Shown here in pieces: positions 1 to 5,035 of a stretch of 5,035 bases of DNA; position 1 is the stretch's first letter; each line of letters starts with the position of its first letter. The notes beneath the pieces were generated by a model. It ran no database searches. It saw only the letters and a program-made list of their open reading frames with translations, and was not told where the DNA came from. Position numbers and translations under genes: made by a program. This stretch comes from Clostridia bacterium (lineage in GTDB: Bacteria > Bacillota > Clostridia > TANB77 > CAG-508): NCBI GenBank assembly GCA_900768805.1, contig CAAGEF010000148.1, positions 1 through 5,035 of the forward strand, read 5' to 3'.

Positions 1-724
1 GATCTACAATATTTGAAAAATCTGTAATTTCTGTATTAGCAGAACCTTCTGCAATTATATCTCCTACTGGGAAATCTATATTAACATTTCCTTTAAAAGT
101 AACATCATCACTTGTTTGTATTATCATATCAAAACTCATATTAAATTTTAACTCTTCTAATGAAACACCGACTTTAGAAAGTAAAGAACCGTTATAAACA
201 ATTTCAGTATCTTCATTTGATGTATAGTTTCCTATATTTTCAATAGCAGTTCTAAATGCCATTACTCCACCTATATTCGATATTTCTAAATTTTTTAAAT
301 CATCAATTTTAGCACCTGTAAATGTTAAATTACTATTTAAATAATCTTGTTCACTATATGTGTATAAATTGTTAAGATCTCCTGTAGGTCTATATAGTTT
401 TAATTCTCCTTTTTGAGGTTTAGGATTTACAATAAAATTTTCTAAAGTTATATTTTTTATAGTAATATCATCTTGAGTAGCTTCATTTTTATTCATATAA
501 ATATAAACATCATTAACTTCAGATAAATTTATATTCCATAAATTTTGTTGATCCTCATTTCTTTTTCCATTTACAGTACTTATAACAAGAATTTTTTCTA
601 TATTGTATGGAAGCTGTTTTTCTCCTTCTATTTCATATCTTTTTATAATAAAAATAACAATCCCAATCATTACTGCTAGAAAAATAAAAAATAGACATCT
701 TTTAACTATTGCTTTTTTATCCAT
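1..724 (-). CDS. Membrane-anchored protein of unknown function (C-terminus beyond window)
   Basis: The reading frame starts at ATG 724-722 and is still open at base 1, giving 241 residues with no stop, so the 3' end lies outside the window. Residues 1-9 are basic, and about 10-27 form one hydrophobic segment followed by KRY, which looks like an uncleaved signal anchor. The rest (about 31-241) is hydrophilic and beta-rich in appearance (ILVISTVNG near 46-53, LKLYRPTGDL near 109-118, IDFPVGDI near 216-223) and should lie outside the cytoplasm. The ATG overlaps the tadA stop by 8 nt (ATGGATAA), and AAAGGA lies 11 nt upstream inside the end of tadA, so translational coupling is likely. I recall similar proteins beside tadA in uncultured gut Clostridia, but this is unchecked memory. 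No catalytic motif is visible and no function is assigned. Confidence 0.85.
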   Translation of the reverse strand, partial: MDKKAIVKRCLFFIFLAVMIGIVIFIIKRYEIEGEKQLPYNIEKILVISTVNGKRNEDQQNLWNINLSEVNDVYIYMNKNEATQDDITIKNITLENFIVNPKPQKGELKLYRPTGDLNNLYTYSEQDYLNSNLTFTGAKIDDLKNLEISNIGGVMAFRTAIENIGNYTSNEDTEIVYNGSLLSKVGVSLEELKFNMSFDMIIQTSDDVTFKGNVNIDFPVGDIIAEGSANTEITDFSNIVD

Positions 725-1187
725 TATTTTCTTTATTCCTTTTTCTTAAATTATTGAAGAAGTTCTCTAAAATTTTTTCACACTCTTCTTTTAATATATA
801 TTTTTCAACTTGTACAATATGATTAAATTTGTAATTTTCCAATAAATTTAATGATGTTCCACATGCTCCCATAATTTCATCCATTGCACCTATATATATT
901 TTTTTTAACCTAGAATTTATTATAGCTCCTGCACACATTGGACATGGTTCTAAAGTTATATACATTTCGCAATCATTTAATCTCCAAGAATTTAATTTTT
1001 TACAAGCTTGCTGAATTGCTAATATTTCTGCATGATATATTGGATTTTGAAATTTCTCTTTTAAATTATGTGCTCTGGCTATTATTTCTCCATCTTTTAC
1101 AATTATAGCACCTACTGGAACTTCGTTTTCTTCAAGTGCTTTTTTTGCTTCTTCTAAGGCTTCTTTCATAAAATCTAATTTTTCCAT
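717..1187 (-). CDS. tadA: tRNA-specific adenosine deaminase TadA
   Basis: TadA is the zinc-dependent deaminase that converts A34 to inosine in the anticodon of tRNA-Arg(ACG), letting one tRNA read three CGN codons; it acts in the cytoplasm as a dimer. The 156-residue length is normal. Family marks are visible: NEVPVGA at 21-27, the zinc ligand and proton-shuttle glutamate in HAE (H52, E54), the two cysteine ligands in PCPMC (C82, C85), and GACGTSLNLL at 107-116. The segment before HAE reads NPIY, where many relatives have D/N-P-T-A, a mild variation. The start is the only usable one: an in-frame TAG lies upstream with no ATG, GTG or TTG between. The nearest ribosome binding site, GGGGAGG, is 17 nt away inside the end of the preceding gene, so coupling to that gene (4-nt gap) probably matters. 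The tRNA-Arg in this window has anticodon CCT and is not its substrate. A guanine or cytosine deaminase is less likely given the motifs. Confidence 0.95.
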   Translation of the reverse strand: MEKLDFMKEALEEAKKALEENEVPVGAIIVKDGEIIARAHNLKEKFQNPIYHAEILAIQQACKKLNSWRLNDCEMYITLEPCPMCAGAIINSRLKKIYIGAMDEIMGACGTSLNLLENYKFNHIVQVEKYILKEECEKILENFFNNLRKRNKENNG

Positions 1188-1191
1188 ATAA

Positions 1192-2367
1192 TTATAATTC
1201 TGTTCCTCCCCACTCTACTACTGTAAAACCAGTTCTTTGAGGAGTATCTAATTTTTGTTCTTCAACTTCAATCGGACATTCTAATCCTTTAAATATCATC
1301 ATTATTCTTATAATTGTATCTGGTTTTGGAGTAATATCTAAAGGAATATTTGTATTTATTTCTTCGTCTGTTGCAAATCTTATATAATTGTATTTATTAC
1401 TTTCTAATTTTGGTAACCAATATACTATAAATTCTTCAGCCTCTCTTTCAGTTAATCCTAAAGTTGCTAATTTTTCTTCTAAAAATTTGGCACTTTCTTT
1501 ACCACTTACTACAAACCCTTCTTGAGAAACTCTTAAATTTTCTATACCTTCACTTTCATAATATAATGAATACAAACTTCTCTCTGTATCTAAATCAATT
1601 AAATCTCCACTAGGTTTTGCAAGCACATTCCATCCATCAACATATTTAGGATAAGAACATGTTATTTTTTCGTCATTTAATAATTTTACAGATACTTTGA
1701 TTTCTTCTTTTGGATATAAATATATAATTGGTTTATCAATAGAAATGTTACTAGGGTCATAAGGAGTACCATTTTCCACTATATTATCAAATTCTTCATC
1801 AGTATATACACTAATAATATTGATATTATCAATTTCTTTTTCTGTAGGTATTACTATACAATACGCTGAAATATCTGCTGCAACTCCAGATGCATCATCC
1901 CATATATATATATTAGCATTGTTTCCACTATATTCTACCGATGCCAATCTTGCCTCTAAAATTGGAGTACCATATGATTTATAAGAAAAAACTATATAGT
2001 TTTTAGATATATCTGAATATGCTTTTTTTAATCCCCATTCATTACAAAATGATTCGTATTCACTATAATCCATTACTTCTTTTTTTTCAAATTTTACGAC
2101 TTTGTTATATCTCGAATCATAATATTGAGATAAATTTATATATTGTAAATCATATTCTTCTGAATAGTCTCCTTTAATTATGTAATAATCTTTATTTTCA
2201 TATTTTTTTATCTTAAGTGTATCTGAAATAGATTTTTCAGCAATATTTCCTTGTTTATTCAAATTATTCAAAATAAAAAATGTTGCAATACTCGTACTTA
2301 TAGCTATTACCAAAAAAATAATTATAAAAGTTTTCAATTTTATTTTAATTTGCTTTTTTTCTTCCAT
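1192..2367 (-). CDS. Membrane-anchored protein of unknown function with a DKPIIYLYP core
   Basis: The longest frame begins at ATG 2421 (409 residues). I prefer the ATG at 2367-2365 (391 residues) because GAAAGG lies 11 nt before it, whereas the 2421 ATG has no Shine-Dalgarno sequence and overlaps a TATAAT that could be a -10 box. A third ATG at 2376 has GAAAGG too close (2 nt). From the 2367 start the protein is MEEKKQ, a basic stretch, then one membrane segment (residues 31-52 in 409-residue numbering) and a large domain outside the cytoplasm. Landmarks (same numbering) are IYIWDDASGV 171-180, DKPIIYLYP 229-237, YVDGWNV 260-266, FLEEKLATLGLTEREAEEFIVYWLP 313-337 in part, and a C-terminal FTVVEWGGTE 399-408. 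I recall this core, from KPIIYLYP to EWGGTE, in a widespread uncharacterised bacterial family, but cannot verify that here. No active-site motif is recognisable. It is first in the cluster with tadA, 4 nt upstream of it. Confidence 0.82.
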   Translation of the reverse strand: MEEKKQIKIKLKTFIIIFLVIAISTSIATFFILNNLNKQGNIAEKSISDTLKIKKYENKDYYIIKGDYSEEYDLQYINLSQYYDSRYNKVVKFEKKEVMDYSEYESFCNEWGLKKAYSDISKNYIVFSYKSYGTPILEARLASVEYSGNNANIYIWDDASGVAADISAYCIVIPTEKEIDNINIISVYTDEEFDNIVENGTPYDPSNISIDKPIIYLYPKEEIKVSVKLLNDEKITCSYPKYVDGWNVLAKPSGDLIDLDTERSLYSLYYESEGIENLRVSQEGFVVSGKESAKFLEEKLATLGLTEREAEEFIVYWLPKLESNKYNYIRFATDEEINTNIPLDITPKPDTIIRIMMIFKGLECPIEVEEQKLDTPQRTGFTVVEWGGTEL

Positions 2368-2443
2368 TATTTTCATTGCCTTTCTTTTTGAGAAATATAT
2401 TATATTTTTATAATAACTCATTATACTTTTTCTGCATTATTTT

Positions 2444-2465
2444 TTGGTGTGCCTAGGCGGACTCG
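2444..2465 (-). repeat. Partial copy of the tRNA-Arg 3' end (att-like direct repeat, distal copy)
   Basis: These 22 bases are identical to 2542-2563, 98 bp away. On the minus strand they correspond to tRNA positions 56-76 (T loop from C56, 3' half of the T stem, acceptor strand, discriminator A, CCA) plus one extra A. The upstream part of a tRNA is absent, so this is not a gene. A 3'-terminal tRNA fragment in direct orientation beyond an intact tRNA is the classic footprint of integration by a tyrosine recombinase, in which the intact tRNA carries one att site and the fragment the other. A leftover of a tRNA gene duplication is the main alternative. Confidence 0.8.
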
Positions 2466-2478
2466 CGAGCCGCGTCGG

Positions 2479-2503
2479 GAAAATGGTCTACTAGACCATT
2501 TTC
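2479..2503. terminator. Perfect 12-bp palindrome, possible bidirectional terminator after tRNA-Arg
   Basis: On the plus strand GAAAATGGTCTA and TAGACCATTTTC flank a single C at 2491, a perfect 12-bp inverted repeat that would fold with a loop of about 3-5 nt. On the minus strand it lies 40 nt after the tRNA 3' end, and the core ATGGTC/GACCAT is followed by TTTTCCC, a short U tract that could end the tRNA transcript. On the plus strand the core is followed by TTTTCTTTTT, a better U tract, but no plus-strand gene leads into it. A recombinase or protein binding site is the alternative, because it lies between the two att-like repeats. Confidence 0.45.
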
Positions 2504-2515
2504 TTTTTCCTCCTT

Positions 2516-2525
2516 TTCGAGTCCG
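2516..2525 (+). repeat. 10-bp inverted copy of the tRNA T-arm sequence
   Basis: TTCGAGTCCG on the plus strand is the exact reverse complement of plus-strand 2556-2565, the T loop and T stem of the intact tRNA-Arg; eight of its bases also pair with 2458-2465 in the partial copy. The three elements therefore read direct, inverted, direct across about 110 bp. In the tRNA precursor this downstream segment could pair with the T arm. A repeat of this GC content is unlikely by chance in such AT-rich DNA. Its role is unknown. Confidence 0.6.
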
Positions 2526-2541
2526 TTTTAAACACTGTAAG

Positions 2542-2618
<77 letters not shown>

Positions 2619-2627
2619 ATTTACTGT

Positions 2628-2654
2628 AAATAGGTGGCTTTTTGCCACCTATTT
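2628..2654 (-). other. Perfect 11-bp hairpin between promoter and tRNA-Arg
   Basis: On the minus strand AAATAGGTGGC and GCCACCTATTT pair perfectly around an AAAAA loop. The hairpin ends 9 nt before the first base of the tRNA and lies just after the predicted transcription start, so it would form the 5' leader of the tRNA precursor. After the stem the minus strand reads ACAGTAAATG, so a U tract is largely missing and intrinsic termination looks weak. It could still block read-through from the conjugation operon, or aid processing by RNase P. Confidence 0.6.
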
Positions 2655-2664
2655 AATTGTTTAT

Positions 2665-2692
2665 ATTATATCATTTTTATAAAAAAAATCAA
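2665..2692 (-). promoter_or_regulatory. Sigma-A type promoter for tRNA-Arg
   Basis: On the minus strand a -35 box TTGATT (2692-2687) and a -10 box TATAAT (2670-2665) are separated by 16 bp, with an A/T-rich spacer. Transcription would start near 2658, giving a leader of about 40 nt before the tRNA. The -10 is a perfect consensus and the -35 matches 4 of 6. In DNA this AT-rich such boxes arise by chance, but the position directly ahead of an isolated tRNA supports it. Confidence 0.6.
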
Positions 2693-2703
2693 TCACTATT
2701 TTT

Positions 2704-2739
2704 TATTATATTTTGAAAAAATTCTTTCAGAATATAATA
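2704..2739. repeat. 15-bp imperfect inverted repeat after the VirB3-like gene
   Basis: On the plus strand TATTATATT-T-TGAAA pairs with TTTCA-G-AATATAATA around a 6-nt loop: 9 bp, one T-G wobble, then 5 bp. It lies 32 bp past the stop of the VirB3-like gene, where an operon end structure would be expected. No U tract follows on either strand and the stem is almost all A-T, so it is a weak terminator candidate. It could instead stabilise the 3' end of the message. Confidence 0.4.
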
Positions 2740-2770
2740 TTATAAAAATAATCTTATTCCAATTATTTTG

Positions 2771-3094
2771 TTATAAAAATTTATCTTTTTTTAAACAATC
2801 TATTCTAATAATTTCTTTCTGATATAAATAGACTTTCCTATTTTTAAAATATTTAATTATATAAACCATAACACTTAAAAAATTTTCTCTATTTATTCCA
2901 AATATACTAAATAACAAAATTGGTAAATATATACTTATAAAAAAATATATTTTTAAATTTATACTATTAAATAAAAAATTCACAATTGCAAATATAATTA
3001 TTCCTAATATCACATCTATAATTGCTGTTGAATAACTTATAAATCCAAATAATTTCATATTATAATTATAATTTTTAGGAAATATAAACTTCAT
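2771..3094 (-). CDS. PrgI/VirB3-like conjugation membrane protein
   Basis: VirB3/PrgI-type proteins are small inner-membrane parts of conjugative type IV secretion systems that work with the VirB4 ATPase and VirB6. This protein has 107 residues, the usual size. It starts with the short motif FPKNYN (5-10), followed by two hydrophobic segments (about 21-43 and 48-66) and a basic, aromatic tail with YIIKYFKNRKVYLY (78-91), the layout of the PrgI family. The ATG has the best ribosome binding site in the operon (AAAGGAGG, about 7 nt away) and lies 12 nt after the VirB6-like gene. In complete systems a VirB4 ATPase gene normally follows; here only about 150 bp of non-coding DNA and then a tRNA follow, so the operon appears cut short. 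The family call rests on size, topology, motif and neighbours. Confidence 0.75.
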   Translation of the reverse strand: MKFIFPKNYNYNMKLFGFISYSTAIIDVILGIIIFAIVNFLFNSINLKIYFFISIYLPILLFSIFGINRENFLSVMVYIIKYFKNRKVYLYQKEIIRIDCLKKDKFL

Positions 3095-3106
3095 TTCTCT
3101 CCTCCT

Positions 3107-3976
3107 TTAATTTTTTAAAAATCCACCTATATTAGTAGAAATATTTGTTGATATTCCTCCAAAAAGTTGCCTCATATATGTATTTGTTCTTATAAGTGCA
3201 TATATAATTCCAATATATAATAACTGTATAAAATCTGAATTTCTCACTATATCTATAGAAAATGCTAAAACTAAGATAATTGCAATTAAAATTTGTTCTA
3301 ACAATAATGACATAAATATTCTTAACCAAACTTTAAAAAACCATTCCGTTTTATCTAATGTTAAACTTAAAATTGCAAATGGTGATATAAGTACAAATAC
3401 TTGTATTAAAATATATCTTAAAGAATATGTAAAAATTAAATTTATAAACCCTACTGATGTAAAAGATTTTACAATCCCTTCAAAAGAGAAGGCATTAAAT
3501 CCATTATTAGAGGTATATACCTCTTTATTTATTAAGTTTATAAAATTAGAAAAACAAATATTAGAATTAAATAAATTCTCACCTATTTCTATTATAAGTT
3601 CAGAAATAATTGAAACTAAATTTATTATTTCTGAACAAAACCAAATAGAAGAATTCATTAAAGCGACAAATATAACTAATTTAAAGAAGAATTGTGATGG
3701 ATTTTGAGATTTTCCAAAAGTTAAATGAGATATTAAATAATTTATTGAAAAAAATACTATAAATCCCAAAACTAATGCGTTGCATATAAGTAGTATTCCG
3801 TTAGTGCCCGAATTTCCTAATATTTTTTGAAAATTCGAACCTTCAATAATATCTTTATTTATAAATGTTATTTCATCTAAAATACCATATATACTATTAT
3901 CAACTGAAGAAAATAGTTTTGAAAATAATTCATTTATAATATTATATATAGATTCACTTACTTTATTTTCCTCCAT
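3107..3976 (-). CDS. TrbL/VirB6-like conjugative transfer membrane protein
   Basis: The 289-residue protein is highly hydrophobic with a short charged N-terminus. Likely membrane segments are at about 61-83, 96-125, 175-207 (long, possibly two), 216-241 and 249-263. A soluble loop (about 126-170) lies between the second and third, and the tail is polar and Gly/Asn-rich. This size and topology, LISPFAILSLTLDKTEWFFKVW at 196-217 in part, and its place between pilin-like and VirB3-like genes fit the TrbL/VirB6 family, the polytopic subunit that forms the transfer channel in the membrane. The start is odd: no Shine-Dalgarno precedes the ATG, and GGAGG begins at the G of the ATG itself. The upstream gene's TAG is 6 nt away, so re-initiation after that gene is the likely mode of translation. 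No other in-frame start is better placed. Confidence 0.8.
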   Translation of the reverse strand: MEENKVSESIYNIINELFSKLFSSVDNSIYGILDEITFINKDIIEGSNFQKILGNSGTNGILLICNALVLGFIVFFSINYLISHLTFGKSQNPSQFFFKLVIFVALMNSSIWFCSEIINLVSIISELIIEIGENLFNSNICFSNFINLINKEVYTSNNGFNAFSFEGIVKSFTSVGFINLIFTYSLRYILIQVFVLISPFAILSLTLDKTEWFFKVWLRIFMSLLLEQILIAIILVLAFSIDIVRNSDFIQLLYIGIIYALIRTNTYMRQLFGGISTNISTNIGGFLKN

Positions 3977-3982
3977 AATTTT

Positions 3983-4324
3983 CTAAGCAAGCAAAGTATC
4001 CATAAGTGATAAGACTAAATCTATACATAATATAAAACCATAAGAAAATAAACTTCCTCTAATAACTTTTTTTGAAATTCTTATTTTTTCTTCATCTCCA
4101 AAACTAAATTTTTTCATCAAAACCCCACTACCTATTGCAACTGCAGCCGCAGGAGTAGATATTTTTAAAATATATTTTTCCATTTTTTCAAAAGCTCCTG
4201 TTAAAGTTGTAATTAATTTTGGATCTGCAGCAAAAGCTTCATTTATAAATGCAAAATAGAAAAATATAAAAAATAATATAAAATAGATTTTTATAACTGT
4301 TTTTGTTTTTATTTTAACCTTCAT
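3983..4324 (-). CDS. VirB2-like pilin candidate (signal peptide plus two membrane segments)
   Basis: The 113-residue protein begins with a strongly basic N-terminus (MKVKIKTKTVIK), a hydrophobic stretch of about 13-29 and AFA followed by ADP, a good signal peptidase I site after residue 32. The mature part has about 81 residues with two hydrophobic segments (about 53-70 and 88-109) joined by a charged loop, FSFGDEEKIRISKK (73-86). That layout matches TrbC/VirB2-type pilins or the small two-helix proteins that take this place in Gram-positive conjugation operons. Its ATG overlaps the TGA of the coupling-protein frame (ATGA), with AAAGGA 11 nt upstream. It is directly followed by the VirB6-like gene, the usual order. 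Sequence conservation in this family is low, so the call rests on architecture and context. Confidence 0.65.
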   Translation of the reverse strand: MKVKIKTKTVIKIYFILFFIFFYFAFINEAFAADPKLITTLTGAFEKMEKYILKISTPAAAVAIGSGVLMKKFSFGDEEKIRISKKVIRGSLFSYGFILCIDLVLSLMDTLLA

Positions 4325-4983
4325 TTTATTTCAAATCCTTTCAAATAATTATCTTTTTTTATTTCTTCATCTTTAAAATATGGAATCATATTTAATTCTT
4401 GTGGCTTCAAAATTTTAAAACCATTTGATAAAAAACATAAACTAGAAAAGGTTTTTAACTCTTGAGTAAAAAAATTAGTATCATAAATATAATCTGTTTG
4501 TGTAAATTTATTATAACTTTCTGAAATACTTGAGTTTTTAGAAATAAAAGCATCTACAAAAAAATTATAATTAGTTTCCTTTGCATTTTCTGATATTGTT
4601 ACAGAAGATTTTTGCTTCTCTTCTTTTCCTATTAGTTTTTGTGCTTCTTCTATTGTAAACATATCATCTGTTCTAAACCAAATTTTATTTACTAAACTTT
4701 GTATAATAACTTTAACTGTTGATTCATCTTTTATTGTATTTAATAAAGATGTATAACTCTGTGTTGCGACAATATTTATACATTTAGCTTCCCTACTTTG
4801 AGCAAAAAAATCAGAATCAGTACTTGTAACATACTCATGATATTCGTCACTTATAAAACATGATCTTCTTACTTTTTTATTATTACTTAATCTATTCAAT
4901 TGATTAAAGACCATTTCCACTGAAATGATTGCTTGATTTAACTGTTCTAAATAGATTTCTTTTTTTAAATGTCGATTATCCAT
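4321..4983 (-). CDS. TraG/VirD4-type conjugative coupling protein, N-terminally truncated
   Basis: Coupling proteins are membrane-bound hexameric ATPases that deliver relaxase-bound DNA to the type IV channel; full ones have about 500-700 residues. This frame gives 220. It contains the C-terminal part of the ATPase domain: a Walker B-like strand with acidic end, SCFISDEYHEY (41-51, D46 and E47), the arginine-containing SREAKC (63-68), and a VATQS motif (72-76) typical of the family. IWFRTDD (101-107) and a C-terminal region with TISENAKETN (129-138) follow. The transmembrane N-terminus and Walker A are missing. The ATG at 4983 has AAGGA 11 nt upstream and could be used, but an in-frame TGA at 5004-5002 and stops in the other two frames (4989-4991 and 4976-4978) close everything upstream. 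A premature stop, frameshift or junction with other DNA is more likely than a true short gene. Its first 25 or so codons use more G/C-ending codons than the rest. Confidence 0.75.
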   Translation of the reverse strand: MDNRHLKKEIYLEQLNQAIISVEMVFNQLNRLSNNKKVRRSCFISDEYHEYVTSTDSDFFAQSREAKCINIVATQSYTSLLNTIKDESTVKVIIQSLVNKIWFRTDDMFTIEEAQKLIGKEEKQKSSVTISENAKETNYNFFVDAFISKNSSISESYNKFTQTDYIYDTNFFTQELKTFSSLCFLSNGFKILKPQELNMIPYFKDEEIKKDNYLKGFEIK

Positions 4984-4988
4984 GATTT

Positions 4989-5035
4989 CTATTGTCCTTG
5001 ATCATCCCATAAAGTTGTTTTGCATATAAGAACAA
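4989..5035 (-). other. Possible 3' end of an upstream minus-strand gene
   Basis: Upstream of the coupling-protein frame two other minus-strand frames are open to the window edge. One ends at TAG 4991-4989 with residues VLICKTTLWDDQGQ and uses A/T-ending codons like the neighbours. The other ends at TAA 4978-4976 with LYAKQLYGMIKDNRNHG and would overlap the coupling-protein ATG by 8 nt. Only 14-19 residues are visible, too few to identify either; at most one is real. Either may be the end of a separate gene or a frameshifted piece of the coupling protein. Confidence 0.25.

Noticed and set aside
2368..2421. Upstream ATG at 2421 as the start of the DKPIIYLYP protein.
   Set aside because: It is possible but has no Shine-Dalgarno and overlaps a TATAAT; the ATG at 2367 has GAAAGG and gives a more typical signal-anchor N-terminus.
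2444..2520. A second tRNA-Arg gene.
   Set aside because: Only positions 56-76 match; no anticodon arm, D arm or 5' acceptor strand can be found before it.
2650..2770. A remnant of a VirB4 ATPase after the VirB3-like gene.
   Set aside because: All three minus-strand frames give only short stretches with stops and nothing resembling VirB4 motifs.
2634..2822. A 62-codon plus-strand frame rich in Ile, Leu and Phe.
   Set aside because: It overlaps the hairpins and the end of the VirB3-like gene on the other strand, has no ribosome binding site and no recognisable motif; it looks like AT-rich noise.
3132..3329. A 65-codon minus-strand frame.
   Set aside because: It lies entirely within the VirB6-like gene in another frame and has low-complexity Tyr/Asn/Ile composition.
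5002..5004. TGA in frame with the coupling protein read as Trp (alternative code).
   Set aside because: Every Trp inspected in the other genes is TGG and the coupling-protein frame itself ends with a TGA that overlaps the next start, so the standard code fits better.

Overview
The window is AT-rich (roughly three quarters A+T) and nearly all its genes lie on the minus strand. TGG is the only Trp codon I saw, and TGA is used as a stop (end of the coupling-protein ORF), so the standard code applies. Low GC, Shine-Dalgarno sequences of the AGGAGG type, the Gram-positive style of the conjugation genes and the neighbourhood of tadA suggest a low-GC Bacillota, most likely an uncultured gut-type Clostridia. 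This is inference; no species can be named.

Left part (1-2421, read right to left): a tightly packed three-gene cluster. It holds a membrane-anchored protein of unknown function with a DKPIIYLYP core, then tadA (tRNA adenosine deaminase), then a second membrane-anchored unknown protein that runs off the window edge. The first junction has a 4-nt gap and the second an 8-nt overlap (ATGGATAA), so the three are probably co-transcribed.

Middle part (about 2440-2695): a complete tRNA-Arg (anticodon CCT, encoded CCA) with a good promoter upstream and a perfect hairpin between promoter and gene. Just downstream, a 22-bp exact copy of the tRNA 3' end (T loop to CCA) recurs 98 bp away, and a 10-bp inverted copy of the T-arm sequence lies between the two. 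This is the usual mark of tyrosine-recombinase integration at a tRNA 3' end. The interval is GC-richer than its surroundings and holds a strong palindrome and a ribosome binding site followed by a two-codon reading frame.

Right part (2771-5035): a piece of a conjugative type IV secretion operon. In order it encodes the C-terminal part of a TraG/VirD4-type coupling protein, a VirB2-like pilin candidate, a TrbL/VirB6-like multi-spanning membrane protein and a PrgI/VirB3-like protein. The genes overlap or nearly touch. The coupling protein lacks its N-terminal half, with stops in all three frames just upstream, and the operon stops after the VirB3-like gene where a VirB4 ATPase is normally expected. 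Taken with the att-like repeat at the tRNA, the simplest reading is the decayed or rearranged edge of an integrative conjugative element next to a tRNA-Arg integration hotspot, abutting the core tadA cluster.
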